Origin: Naematelia aurantialba | Taxonomy: Eukaryota > Basidiomycota > Tremellomycetes > Tremellales > Naemateliaceae | NCBI GenBank assembly: GCA_021527695.1 | Contig: JAKFAO010000001.1 | Location: forward strand, 1 to 64,000 | Direction of reading: 5' to 3' | Length of the DNA stretch: 64,000 nt | Shown: positions 9,825 through 21,350 of the stretch, piece by piece | How the letters are laid out: every line of letters begins with the position of its first letter | Position numbering within the stretch: the first letter of the stretch is position 1 | Notes under the pieces: model-generated | The model's input: only the letters and a program-made list of their open reading frames with translations | Database searches by the model: none | What the model was told of the DNA's origin: nothing | Position numbers and translations under genes: made by a program

Positions 9825-11288
9825 TCACTCATCCTTCAACTTGACAAGCGGCTCTGTTCTATTCTCCGCTGGGTCTGGGTCACCGAACACAACGTTTCGG
9901 GTCTGCATGATCAATAGGGGGCACAATGGACCGTATGATAACAGCTCACTATGCCAAGACTCAAGTGAATACCGGGAGGGCTGATAGTAATCTCCTCGCT
10001 CGGTGTTTCCCCTCGGATCATTGCCGCTATATTCCTAGCCATGATAGCTGCTTGAGCGATACCAGGACGAGCAGCTTTGGTGGCTCCTGTGTCGGCCACG
10101 TCTCCGACAGCAAAAATGTTGGGATATTTGGGATCCTCGAGTTGCAGCGTGGGTCGCACCCGTATGAAGCCATTTTTGGGATTGAGAATGGTGTCATTAG
10201 ACTCGGAGGAGCCTCGCAGGCTGGTAAGGAAAGAAGTATTGGGGACTTGACCAGTTGCTGGGATGACGAGTTCAGTGGGAATGCTTCGCCCATCCTGAAG
10301 CTCGACCTGGAAGGTTGTGCCAGTCTTGTACTCTGGGAAACCGCCAGCAGGTATCACCACGCGAGAGCCCGTAACGAGCCTACTGATGTTAGTGGAACTC
10401 CAACGATTCGGGGCAAAATGAAAGCACGACTACACTCACTTGACACCCAGCTCCTTACACCTGTCGACTACAATCTCGTGCAATTTGTGGTGGAACCTTG
10501 GCATCAATTGCGCTTGCGAATGGACCAGGATGACTTCCTTGTCGGGGTATACCTCCTTGATATCGGTGGCCATCTGGACACCTACAGCACCGCCGCCTAC
10601 GATTGTGATGGACTGAGCTGCCTTGACCATTTGCTGATACGTCTTGAGATACTGGACCGAGAGACTCTTTTCGTCGTCTTGCATGCCTCCGGGAGCGGGC
10701 AGCTTAGTTCCGGTTGCGATTGTGAGGAATTCAAAAGGTACTCGCACGTCACCCTCGAATGCGCGGTCGAGAACGACATGAGTGTTCGTGAGGTTTACAA
10801 CTCGTGCCTTGACAACAGCATGCAACGAGGGATTGGGAGCAGAGGCGAACACCGAAGTGTAGGGGATGAAAGCTTTGTGCTCATGCGACGGCACGACAGC
10901 GAAACGGGGCTAATTGTGACGTCAACTCTGGAAACTACGCCGATATGGAGAGTTCGCTGTCAGCCACTCACAAATGCAAAGAGGTGATGGAAGTGGCTGT
11001 GAGGCTCGACAAGTAAAACCTGTTTCCATAAGCAACTGGAAAGTAAATTCAGTGTGAGCAATCTGCTCACACGATGGGTGTCCGGTAGAATGTTGGCGAG
11101 TTCTTTGGCAGACGCCTGTTTCCAGTCAGTCAGTCTCCCACGAACAATGGGAATGGATTACTGACGCAGCCGACAAACGATCCGCCCACGACGATCACAT
11201 TTCTTCGAACCACGCTCATGTTAAACAGGACGACCAGGAGAGGAAACGCAAGAACCAACAACACTCGTAGTGTAAGTGGTTTCAACAT
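9825..11288 (-). CDS. AIF/FSP1-like FAD-dependent NAD(P)H oxidoreductase
   Basis: A pyridine-nucleotide-disulphide oxidoreductase of the AIFM2/AMID type. It opens with an FAD Rossmann motif (NVIVVGGSFVG). After two introns comes LLVEPHSHFHHLFAF, a segment typical of the group, then FEFLTIATGT. A second Rossmann motif (SITIVGGGAVGVQMA) binds NAD(P)H, followed by the FAD-binding end IFAVGDVADTG. A short last exon after an intron near 9910 gives a tail ending VKLKDE. Relatives pass electrons from NAD(P)H to quinones at membranes. If the ATG at 11288 is used, 12 codons upstream of the hydrophobic run LRVLLVLAFPLLVVLF, the protein gains an N-terminal membrane anchor; the alternative ATG at 11219 removes it. 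Its role among the neighbouring dioxygenases is unknown. Confidence 0.85.
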
Positions 11289-12154
11289 CAGGTTAAGAGA
11301 TGCGCAGGCGGATGCCTGCGTCAAGCGCCCAGGTATCCAAGCGTCGTCGGCCGAAGGCGGTCTCGCATACCTCGGCTCGAAGCATTGCGTCCCGTACCAA
11401 TATATCCTGCGAGGAGACTTGCATTGCTCATCAGCATGCTACTGTACTGTTGGGAAGCTGCTCACCCATAGCATCCTAGTCGCATCCTGTGCCATGGATT
11501 AGGATGCTGTGGGGGGCATCGTACGCGGCACCTTGGCGACAGATTGAGTCTTCCGAGTGCACGTGGTTGAGAGAATCTCCCAGTTGACCCAAGTTTGAAG
11601 GCTCATCCTCTGATCAACTAGATCGATGGCTCACGGCCCTTAACAATTGATAGCAGAATGGCCACGATACTGATCAAATGCAGAGCGCTTCTGCTCGCGA
11701 GCAACTGAGAATCTGCACTAACGGATCGGATTCTCATCTCTCACAGCACCAGAATTGGCCTCAGTAGCTAAAGTGGACAAGCTGACGATGAGCAGGACTT
11801 GTGAATCCATGTTGATGCAGGACAGGTAAACGAGATGAACGAATACGACATGAATGCCCACATTGCCGAGATGTTGTCCTGGTCTCGATCGAACTTTTAG
11901 CTGGCCCTGTTTGGGAGCGACACCCAGGCGACTAGCCTAGCATTGATAACGATGGAGACTGAGGGCTTGCGCTAGCACTCATGGGGCAGCTTCCTTGATA
12001 GAGGTCATGTCATGTGACTTGCAGAGCGGTTTTGAGCTCGAGACGCTCCTGGTTGAGGAATGAACAACGTCCGAGAAGTCCCTCACCCAGAATTTTCGTA
12101 AGGTCATCTCTCAGCAGCCGTAATTGATTGCATGCACTGTACCCGTTTCAAGAC
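11289..12154. other. Intergenic region, nothing recognised
   Basis: About 860 bases with no coding frame of plausible composition on either strand and no RNA gene signature. It lies upstream of the oxidoreductase and downstream of the TauD-type gene. Confidence 0.45.
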
Positions 12155-13747
12155 TTAGTACGACGAACTCTCCTCTACTGTCGCGTCCTTCAGGCCCTCA
12201 TATGGGTCCACTGAGTCCCATGCCTCCAGTGGCCATGCACGGGCGTCCCCACTGTTCAGACGCTTGAATGGCTCCGAAAGCTCTTCGGGCACGGCTTGAT
12301 CAACATTGTCAAGCCAGAGTCGGATGAGGTGGCGGTGACTCTGCTCAGAATCTGTCGAAGCCGTACGGGCTTTCCAGCTTTAGCGTATACAACGTATGTC
12401 CGGCTTACCATGGAGGACAGTATAATTGTTGAAATACTCGAGGTCACCTTTCTCTAGCTCGAGATCTATGCTGAACTTCTCGGCGGTGAAGTGGATTGCA
12501 TCGAGTGCAAGGTGTTTCTCCTTGGGGAGAGGTGGGACGTCGGCGCTAGCTTCATAGAATCCAAAGAAAGGACGACGGGAGTAGGAGAAAATGACCTCTT
12601 TCTCGCTGAGAGTGTAGACGAGCGGTTTGCCTGTATAGATCAATTTCATCGTTCCATATTACCAACTAACCGTTTGGGAATGTCTTAGTCTTCCAGTCAC
12701 GCTTCGCCAGCTCTCGCAAGATATCCCTACGGTTCTTGGCCAGTTCGTTGTACGTCTGTCCGGCCGAGGAGAGTTGAGAGAGGCCACCAGTTTCGGCAAC
12801 ATCAAGGGTGATGAGAGAGACGATACCAGCGGCACCGTCGTTGTGAAAGACTGCAGCGAAGTTGGCAAGGATCACAAAATGTCGAAAACGGTCTCACCTT
12901 GATTACCGCTAGTTTGACCCTTGACAGCTGGCATCCATTCAGCCCGCTGCACATCACCATTTCAGGCAACTCACTGATGACGGGACGTTTGTCCTCATCG
13001 AGGTTGGTGAGGTCCCTAATCGAGGGGTCAGAGCCGGTCATAATGCTAATGCAAGCTGTCCTACCGTAGGTGGACAATATTCTGTTGACCCTGCTTGATA
13101 CGTCGATTGCTGATGTAGGCAGATATCCCAGCGTAAACAATGATCTGCTTGCTTCTCGACCAAGAGTCCACCGGCAAGCCACGGAGCACTTGAAATCCAA
13201 GCCCGGTTTTGATCTCCTTGACAGTCTTCTCCAGTGCATTGTAAAGTGCTGAACCCGCGGGGATAGGGAAGGTCTCGCGAGAAATGTCGTTGTTATGAAG
13301 TGAAAGGGATACAAAGTGGTCGTATGCCTGGTTGATGTGGTCGATATCTTCAGGAGTAAAGCGGTACAGCCACTTCTCAGCTACCAAGATCAGAGAAAGA
13401 CCACCAGTGTTGGAAGACGGTTCTGCTTACGTTGGTTAATCAGCTGCTTCCCATCCCACACACTCGGGGACTCGGACTGTTCTGGGAAACCGGCGGGGAG
13501 AGGATCGTCCTGGGGCTGGACATAGTCTGCCTGATTGGCCTGCCACCACTCTAGAGAGGGCTCGTAACCGGTTTCGAAGATTCGTTTCTACAAGGAAATG
13601 AGCTGGGTCAGATGGGGTATGTCCACTGATCCAACTTGCCCTCTTCTCCTCGTCGCTCAGTTTTTGCTTCTGAGCACTGTACCGTGCGAGAAAATCCACG
13701 GGCTCTTTGGGAAGAACGTCAATGGGAGCTTGTAGAACGGCTGTCAT
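12155..13747 (-). CDS. TauD/TfdA-type Fe(II)/2-oxoglutarate dioxygenase
   Basis: Multi-exon clavaminate-synthase-like enzyme. The N-terminus (MTAVLQAPIDVLPKEPVDFL) is followed by GYEPSLEWW, then a TauD core with TGLGFQVLRGLPVD. The iron-binding HxD is seen as HND in AVFHNDGAAG. The segment KPLVYTLSEKEVIFSYSRRPFFGFY and an NNYTVLH stretch precede the distal iron His and the 2-oxoglutarate Arg in SHRHLIRLWLDN. The last residues run to TAA at 12155-12157. Fungal members hydroxylate small acids, sulphonates or amino-acid-like substrates, and the sequence does not tell which. A PhyH-type dioxygenase and a Dal5-type anion transporter lie next to it, suggesting a shared pathway. Exon junctions around 12900-13070 are approximate. 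Confidence 0.83.
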
Positions 13748-14799
13748 CTTGTTTGATCAAGCGTGAAGACGGACAGCTGCAACAGAATGCCGTCGCCGTT
13801 CCATTCTTGAGCAGTTCCCACTGCATTCGTCGTCTTGCCCATGCCTGGTCTCCTCGCGATAAGGCGTCAAAAGGAGCTGACCGATGAATTGCGCCATCTT
13901 TCAACAACAGCAGACGAGTATGGCGCAACACATTACCGTTTGCGCTATTCGTCACAACATTATCGACAAGTATGGCGTGTTTTTTACGGGATATCTTCTG
14001 ACCGGAAAGATACGGGGGGGATTGTTACGAAGATCATCGGTTGTTCTGAGCAGGGTAATAACTCCTTGCAAGGTGTCGACGACATCTATGGCTGCTAGCA
14101 GACGGCCAAACACAATCCTGATAGACCAGATTGATACAAAGACACGCCTGTGCTGATCTGCAGCGACTCGGCTTTTTCTGATCTACTTCTTCGACAATGC
14201 AGTTTACGAACACAAACTGTATTAACACTCCAGATCTTGCGCCCCTTCCCCAAAGGCAAGCCAGACGATGCTATACTTCTGAAACGGATGGCACACAGTA
14301 CATTTACCAAACGAAACAACTTTCATGAGCAATTGTGATGGAGGATGAAGTGTAAGCTAACAGGTTGGCACTTGACTACAATCGTCCCTGACGCCAAGGG
14401 GGCTGGTTCCTACATTATCGGGCGGACAGACAGGCTGCTTTATGAAACGAGCCTCACCGGTCAGGCGGTTGCTCTTAATACTACTGCCTAGCTAGGTCAT
14501 GATCAGCTTGAGTAGTAGGGCACCTCTGGTAGTGTTCAAAGTACACGTCAAAAGTGTTACGGCTCGTGTCATTCCAAGTAGCAGTCACCCGCGTTCACGT
14601 ACGCCGAGCGAGCGCTAACAGAAAGACCAACCTATTTGTTGCCCATTGAGCATCGTACTGATCATCGATTCTTCTATGAAATCGCTCATTGCTGGGCTGT
14701 GGTCGGCTAGATCCCGTCCATTGGCCACTGATTGTCACTGCCGCCCGAGACGATTTTCGACATTCTCGCATGACTTTTCTCAGCACCTCATGCATACGA
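13748..14799. other. Intergenic region between the two dioxygenase genes
   Basis: No gene is recognised. It contains the TauD-type gene's promoter, including an inverted repeat at 13889-13928. The small frames at 13835-14330 have no plausible protein composition. Confidence 0.45.
13889..13928. promoter_or_regulatory. Inverted repeat upstream of the TauD-type gene
   Basis: TTGCGCCAT at 13889-13897 and ATGGCGCAA at 13920-13928 are perfect 9-bp inverted copies 22 bases apart. They start 142 bases upstream of the dioxygenase ATG, a plausible place for a dimeric activator site. Function is inferred. Confidence 0.4.
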
Positions 14800-16072
14800 T
14801 CACTCATACGGCGCGATCCCCGCAAGCTGCAGTGCCCGGTGAGACAAGACTGGCCGGATGGTTGGGGCAATCCGTTCGTCATCTGTCAGTTTACCAAGTG
14901 CTGCTGCGCCGGTTCGACGAAACAGAATTGGATCGTGCGACTGAAGACGGGGTAAGAAACCAATCTGAATGCAAGCTTACCGTTCCGAGACCCTCCGAGA
15001 AGTGGTCCTTCCGTCGTTGGATGACTTCGGGTGTAGCGTCCTTTGCCGGTTTATAACAGACATCTACAGGGGCGATGAGAGGATGAACCCAGAAATGATG
15101 ACCAACTGACATGTAGCTACACGTGGACGATCACCGGTGGCATTGGCACCGTAATGTACAGTTCTACTGTCCCATAGAATGACGTCGCCGGGATGCGCTT
15201 GAATCTTCTTCCAAGTACAACCCCTGTCGTAAAACCACTGCATCTGTTTCGGCGAGTAACCGTAAGAATCGCGCAAGGACCAGCCGTCTGGAGGTGCGTC
15301 ATGTTCATGCGCATTAAAGAAGTCGTTATAGAGTTCAAAGGATCCTTGCAGGACCATCAGACTACCATCGAGGGGTCCAACTTCGCACTGGGGTCGAATC
15401 AGCAACTCGAGTCTGTATACCCACTCACAAGGTTCATAATACCTTGTACACAGTGCTTGAAGCGCCTCAGTGGGCTCTGATCGACATGAGGCCATGGATC
15501 TCGATGAACCTTGGCGGTATCATCGTACGGCAATGATACATTTACCGCATCTGAGGGTGATCTCAGTGCGGGCGAGACTGACACTTACCAAACGAGACCA
15601 GTAGCTGTTCCGTGTCCCAAACCTTGGCAAAGACCTCGATCAGAGCGGGTTCAGACCTGACATCCCAAGCCCACTGTTCGTGCTGGACACCATGGCGATG
15701 GAACAGACCGCCCCTATGTCGTTGAGCTCGAGACTCAGAATGCAGAGCTCACCAAGTAAAAGCGGGCATATTCTCTGGTTTCCACGTCGTCCTATCATCT
15801 CGTTTGAACCCCTTGTCAAATCCTTCCAACCAATCAAAGGCTCGATTCACATATTCGGCGGCTTTGGCCTCGGAAATGACATTCGGCACGACAGTGTACT
15901 TTAGGTCTTATGTCAACAGCGCTCCATACGGAAGACTTTTGCGCACCCCTTTGGTGTCGAGTTCGGGAAAGACTGAGGTGTTTGGAGTATGTCCTTGGCC
16001 GCGGAGGGTCAAGCAGCCGATGTCCAGGGTAGGTAAGATTGTTGTGTGCGATCTCTCTGCTGAGCCGGACAT
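14800..16072 (-). pseudogene. PhyH-type 2-oxoglutarate dioxygenase with an in-frame TAA
   Basis: Phytanoyl-CoA-dioxygenase-like protein. From ATG 16072 the frame gives LPTLDIGCLTLRGQGH and SLPYGALLT. A TAA at 15908-15910 follows, then in the same frame DLKYTVVPNVISEAKAAEYV. Five further exons read GGLFHRHGVQHEQWAWD, then PWPHVDQSPLRR with the iron-binding HxD, GPLDGSLMVLQGSF, GDVILWDSRTVHYGA with the distal His, and a tail ending LAGIAPYE. All active-site residues are intact downstream. The stop could be a disabling mutation, an assembly error, or be removed by a 48-nt intron (GTGCGC..AAG) that would also delete a conserved-looking stretch. Hence the pseudogene label is provisional. Its start faces the ACS transporter start across a 575-bp shared promoter. 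Confidence 0.7.
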
Positions 16073-16382
16073 GTTTAGACGAGTCAACGTCGTGGAGATT
16101 ATAGGCTTCTTAATAACGGATACCACGGATTTGACTCTCAAACCCAGCCAAAAAGAAGCCCATTGCAAGATGGATTATGATGTGATCACGGTCGAATATG
16201 ACCCCATAATATGTCGACGCATTAACTGCTGGGCGCTCACAATGAGATTTGGTCTTGGCTTGTGCTGGTGCAACGTCAGTCGGACATTTCCGAGTGGTTC
16301 CTACTGGATTCCTCCTTCAAGCCACAACGGAGAAATTATTGAATCAAGAGAGCGGCTGTGAGTGACCCTGCTGGAAAAGGCG

Positions 16383-16407
16383 CCGCCACACTTTATCCAA
16401 GTGGCGG
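16383..16407. promoter_or_regulatory. CCGCCAC palindrome in a bidirectional promoter
   Basis: CCGCCAC (16383-16389) and GTGGCGG (16401-16407) form a perfect 7-bp inverted repeat with an 11-base spacer. It lies between the divergent PhyH gene (start 16072) and ACS transporter (start 16648). CGG-type half sites at fixed spacing are the usual targets of Zn2Cys6 activators. The binding factor is unknown. Confidence 0.45.
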
Positions 16408-16647
16408 TAGCTGCTACTGTAGATAACACTGCGGGTCGTTGCAATGGGCCGCTGCCGTTAGCCTTGGCAATTCGGACGTCTTCCGGAGAGTTAACATCGG
16501 ATCAACCGCCACGCAAGATGGGGTGACAACAGTCTTCCATCGCGCATCGCGAAAAGACAATACAATGTGAAATCACAGAGATTCATAAATGGACCCAATA
16601 AAATGGCCTTGGCGGTGGGATTCTTGCAGCCAATCATTCTCGCAACC

Positions 16648-18630
16648 ATGTCTGCCAACCACATTCTGGAGATCCACGGCTCCACGTCACCTGCGGACAT
16701 CAATGATTTACCTCTGGATGAAACAAAGGTGCCGTTGGAGACCGATGAGCTTCGGCAGCAGTTCACCTATCAAGAGGGAAAGCGCCTCTTGCGAAAAGCA
16801 GATTGGCATATCCTGCCGATTCTGATCCTCCTCTACTTGTCCAAGAACATGGACGGCAATTTGGTTTCGGTAAGTGTCTTCTTATCCTTGTGTGAGCCTG
16901 ACGCTAATACCCCGATCAGTACGTCAAGACGATGAATTCCGATTCGACGGGGAATATTTTGAGCTCTCTTGGGATCACGTCTAACCAGTATGCCTACGCT
17001 TCGACCTGCTTCTCCGTCACGTTCTTGTCCTTCGAGGTTCCAAGCAACCTCCTCATCAAGTGGTCGACCCCACGAGTGGGTCAGATTCCGTGACTTTGTG
17101 ATTGCCTGCTGATTCGGCAGCTACACTTCTTCCGTATCGTCGTAGCGTGGTCAATCGTCACCTGCTGCACGGCTGCCTGTACCAACCTAGGAGGGTTCTT
17201 AGTGGCGAGAGGTTAGTTCATGAGTGCAAATTTGGTGTGCTTTGGTTCACATCGTGTAGCTGCTCTCGGCATCGCGGAGGCTGGTCTCTATCCCGGAATG
17301 TTGTGGCAGTGAGTCGACGGTGTAAACGGCGTTTCGCAGTGGGCTGAGGTGCACAGATTGACTTTCTGGTATCGTCCAGACGAGATCGCTGTACGAATGG
17401 CCCTACTTGGGGTAGTGAGTGAAGTTCTGCCTGATCGGACCTTGGGCCTGATGAATCTAAGTTGGGTCAATTCTCCGGCATAGTGGATTCTCTTCTCACC
17501 TATGGCCTATGTGGGTTCGAGTCTGTTTCGTCGCCCTCACAGCTGATTCGTAAGCGTACGCCGATGGAAAGGGAATGGCAGGATGGCAGTGGGCTTTTGT
17601 CGTTGTCGGTCTCATCGGCTTGGCAGAAAGTGTTCTTGTGTGGCTTTGGTATCCAGACTTCCCAGACTCGCCACCCTCTCGCAGGCAGTTCCTTACCCCG
17701 GCCGAAGGTGCCTTCTTGGTCGCCCGACTGCCTCCCAACTCCTCTACATCATCGGATGAGAACTTTGATTGGCGAGCGGTGCGCAGAGAGCTGCGTAGTC
17801 CCCTGCTCTGTAGGTCCTGAGCACACTACGCTGTACTGACGTGGATTCTAGGGGGTTTCTCGCTGTTTCAACTGTGTGCGAACAGCGCGTCCTATGGACT
17901 TTCGTTCTGGCTTCCGACCATCGTCACGTCCTTCGGGCTGGCAAGCGGGCCCAAGAGCCAGTTGCTGGTCATTCCCTCGGCGGTCGTCTACATCGCAGCG
18001 GCTATCCTTCTGGCCTGGTTTCTCGATAACGATACTCGCGTCCCGAGGCCGCTATTGTCCTTCGCTGGAGTGTTTCTCATGCTCGGTGAGTAAACAAACA
18101 GTCATGTTTTCACCGAAGGTTGACATGGCTCTTCCAGGTCTCTACCTGGGAATGATATTTTGCAATTCGAAACCTGGTCTTTACGTTCTCATTATTGTAA
18201 GCCGCCTACTTTGAACGATGTCTGACAATGTGTCCAGTTCGCCCAAGCAGCTGGAGCGCTGATTTTCGCACCGTTCTTACCTCTGCGCACTCAAAGTGTC
18301 AAGGGTTCGGCATCAACCGCGTTTGCTCTCTCCTTTCAGAATTCATGTGGACAGCTGCCAGGCCTGTGAGTGTACAAATCACGAGATTGCTGCTTTCCTG
18401 ACTCGATTAGTTATACCGCACAGTTTTTCCAAACAAAGTATGCTCCCAGATACGCAGTATCATTTGGGGTTTGCATTACCTTCCTTGGCGGCGTATTGGC
18501 GACGAACAGCTGGATATGGTACTGGCAATATGATCTTGAAAAGGAGACGAGAAGGATCGCCAGAGTTCGTCGCGATGCCGGTAAGACCAACGTGGTCACG
18601 GTCGAGGAGATCCGGGGTATCGGAAAGTAG
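16648..18630 (+). CDS. Dal5-type (ACS family) anion:H+ transporter
   Basis: Major facilitator of the allantoate permease/anion:cation symporter family. The cytosolic N-terminus leads into RKADWHILPILILLYLSKNMDG in TM1. Spliced exons then give the sequence NQYAYASTCFSVTFLSFEVPSNLL, then FRIVVAWSIVTCCTAAC, and GIAEAGLYPGMLWQLTFWY. This last is the classic ACS TM4 block before the YRPDE loop. GWQWAFVVVGLIGL, PDFPDSPPSRRQFLT and the second six-helix half follow, ending EEIRGIGK. Typical substrates are carboxylates such as allantoate, nicotinate, tartrate or pantothenate. Roughly ten introns. The ATG at 16648 (MSANHILEI) is preferred; in-frame ATGs exist at 16567 and 16603. Divergent from the PhyH gene and probably co-regulated with the dioxygenases. 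Confidence 0.87.
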
Positions 18631-19672
18631 TCCCAGAGGGCTTATCTGAGGCCGATCAGGGGCATGCAGAGATGGGTAACGGGGAAAGACATAGCGTCGT
18701 GTTGGTGACCGTGGGGACTAGATACCTAGGCATTTCCACTAGACACGACTCTGATTTTGCGCTGCAGCACGAATGAACCTGTTCGCACGCATTTGCCGAC
18801 ATCCCCCTCATCGGCCCGATGCAGGACTTGCTAGCATGTTGCGCACCACTTCTACATGTCGGTGGAAGTCGCCTGTGCCGATGGCTAGAGCAGTGACCAG
18901 AGCTGACCCCCCGTACTTGGCATTGAACGACATTGCACCCGGCAGAGGGCTAGCCAGCTCGCATGAGAAGCGTCTAGAACAGACATCGTATCGCATCTCA
19001 TCTCGAGTATACATCGTTCTATATAGAAACCATTCATCCACGCCAGGTATCTATACCGTCGTAACCCGTACCGCTGCCCGTGACAGATCGGTGCTGACGC
19101 GCGCTGGGCGGCGGTCTCCGACGTTGCGCCTTTCTAGAACACTGCTGGCGGTAATGCTGTTGGGCTAACATGCTATAAAAATGAAAGAAGTCAACTGAAG
19201 CGTAAGAATCTGACAAGCGTCCGCAATTCATCCGCCGCTGGTGAAAACGTTTCTCCCTGGCTGGAAAAGCGATCGATTTCCGAACGGGGTTTTGCTCTTG
19301 TACTACGCCACGATCATCTTCTGGCGGCCTACGATTTGTTGCATCTTTGCGAGTCTTTGCGTCACCGACGGCCGCTCACATATGGGCCAGTCGGGCGATG
19401 TCACGCCTGGGCCAAATTTGTTGAGGAGACAAGGACATGAATGCAGGCGAAAAACTCCAAAATTGTGGATGCCCAATCCTGTAATCGTTATGCGGCGATT
19501 GGCCACCTGCTTGACAGCCCTCAAGCGGACGTATTACAAAAGAATGCGATAAGATCGCAACTCGTCAGGTATGTTGAGCAGTAAAGGATAAGTTGGGAAG
19601 CAAATGCCATTCATACAGTGCTCGTAATGCTTGGCAGATTGATTCCGTAATTACAGGATACAGTGTTGTGGC
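18631..19672. other. Intergenic region, nothing recognised
   Basis: A kilobase between convergent gene ends. Candidate frames are Arg/Ser-rich with no family resemblance. A 12-bp palindrome TTCTATATAGAA lies near 19017-19028. No RNA gene was found. Confidence 0.45.
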
Positions 19673-21077
19673 TCAGAGACCCGAGGTCACAGCCGCTGAG
19701 GCGTCGGAATCTGCTGGAGGCGGAGCAGCGGCGCCAGTATCGCGAGGAAAGAAGACCTCCTTGTACTTCCTGTCGACGGTGGCGACGACTTTGCGCCGCA
19801 GTCGGCCGTGTTCCGAGCCCACAGCTATGGCAACCATTTCACCGTTCGCACCTTCTTCCCACCGAATGGGTCCGATTGGCAGTGTTGGGCGTCCTGTAAC
19901 GATTGCCCCTCCCTCGCTCCATTTGACGTGCTGCGCAAGAGTGGGATCGATTATTGGCATGTCGCCAAATTTGAACGGAAGCTGTCCACCATACTTTGAC
20001 GGGATATCGGAAGGCGAGATGTACTTGGACAAGGTGGGGTAGACTTCGCTAGACGAGAGCACGTGTATCTTGCTGACCACGATGGGGTCGAACCATCGCT
20101 TGATCCAGCTCCAAACCGTGGGGAAGAATGACGGGGCACCAATGACCTAGCAGAAATTCAGCGGACTCTCATGGGTACACACAAAGTCAGCCTGGATCTA
20201 CTTACGAATATGTTGTCCAGCGTTTCGGGGTAATGTGCCGTCGCCAACTGGCTGGAATCTTGCATATGGTTTTTCAGATCCCAAAACTGCTTCAGGCCAA
20301 CACCCCCAATGTCGACGATGTTATTACCCTGCGTTATGGGTGTTTCGGGGTGCGGGCGTTCGGACACTGATGTCGACAATGGAGCGACAAAGCGGCAGAG
20401 ATGCTCATAAAGTGCGAAAAGGCGAAGCATCTTCACGGGCGCTTTCCGATCGTCCGTCTCTATCCCTCTGCACGTCGCATCAGCGCTCATTAAAAGGATA
20501 AAGCCCGACTATGCGTACTTTAGAGATTTAGACTGTTCATAGGCAGACACGGCGCTTGCTTTGAGAGGAGCAACCTCGAACACATAGACCGGCATCCCTC
20601 GCTTGTCCCGTCTCCCTGTCCATTGCGGATACTGTCTGTACATGAGCACGCATCCAGATTCGGAGGATGGATGAAGGACGACGGCATCACCTACCAGACG
20701 CCTAGTAGCCTCGTACTCTTCAATGTCAATCTTGTCGTAAAGCTCATCTAATTGATTCTCTTTCCTCCAAAGCTCTGTGGTGACGAATTGCTCGTATGCG
20801 GGCTCGAGCTGGAACTTGCGCGCTCGAAGGAAGCGCCTTCCTAGATATTAGCTCCCTTCTCGAAGATATCATGGCATGAGGAGTAGGGCACGTACAGGAG
20901 TGTCGCGTCATCAGTGCTGGGTGGATCAGTGAAAGTCTCTGGCGTATACTGCTTTCTTTGGGCGCAGAGAGCTTTGAAGTCTGCCAACAACTGTCGCTGA
21001 TGATCAGAGAGATGCCCGAGATGGCCGTGTGGGAAGGAGTAAGCCTTGACCAGCTCGTTGTGATCTGAAGTGCTCAT
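19673..21077 (-). CDS. Sec14-like phosphatidylinositol transfer protein
   Basis: CRAL-TRIO protein of about 350 residues. The N-terminus has GHLGHLSDHQRQLLADFK, then the CRAL-TRIO_N segment RRFLRARKFQLEPAYEQF. The lipid-binding core reads QYPQWTGRRDKRGMPVYVFE, then NIVDIGGVGLKQFWDLKNHM, then WSWIKRWFDPIVVSKIHVL and the gate region SPSDIPSKYGGQLPFKFGD. A GOLD-like extension of about 100 residues ends in an Ala/Pro-rich tail. Sec14 proteins exchange phosphatidylinositol and phosphatidylcholine between membranes and present lipid to kinases at the Golgi or plasma membrane. The spacing of core motifs matches the yeast family. Five exons, all with GT..AG ends. The start is ATG 21077; an upstream in-frame Lys-rich ORF is produced by a minisatellite in the leader and is not part of the protein. 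Confidence 0.88.
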
Positions 21078-21202
21078 GGCTGTGTGTTGGCTGTGGGAGA
21101 TGTGCGAAGATGCAAGACGGTCGATGCATGTCATGCCGCGAGACCTTTGGGTGCGGAGCTCCAGCCGTTTACGTAAACACCGCTGCTTGCAAGTCGCTCC
21201 TA

Positions 21203-21277
21203 TCCCGACTCGCCCATCTTTCTTTTCCCGACTCTTCTCTTTCTTTCCCCGACTCTCATCCTTCTTTCCCAGACTGT
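21203..21277. repeat. Pyrimidine-rich minisatellite in the Sec14 promoter
   Basis: Three to four imperfect copies of a roughly 21-base unit built on CCCGACTC followed by a CT tract, 125-200 bases upstream of the Sec14-like ATG. It creates a spurious Lys/Glu-rich frame on the minus strand. Copy number may vary between strains. Confidence 0.65.
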
Positions 21278-21350
21278 CATTGCTCATGAATGTCTTGAGA
21301 GTTGAGTCGACTCCCTCGAGGCTTTGAGGTGTTATCTCACCCGTTCGCTA

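Noticed and set aside
9926..10987. 353-codon plus-strand ORF
   Set aside because: It lies opposite the AIF-like gene, whose Rossmann motifs and splice sites are clear on the minus strand.
20084..20102. tRNA-like T-arm word on the minus strand (GGTTCGACCCC)
   Set aside because: It is the coding sequence for KRWFDPIV in the Sec14-like gene, and no matching acceptor or anticodon arms flank it.
21077..21287. N-terminal Lys/Glu-rich extension of the Sec14-like protein
   Set aside because: It is generated by the promoter minisatellite; the family start is at 21077.
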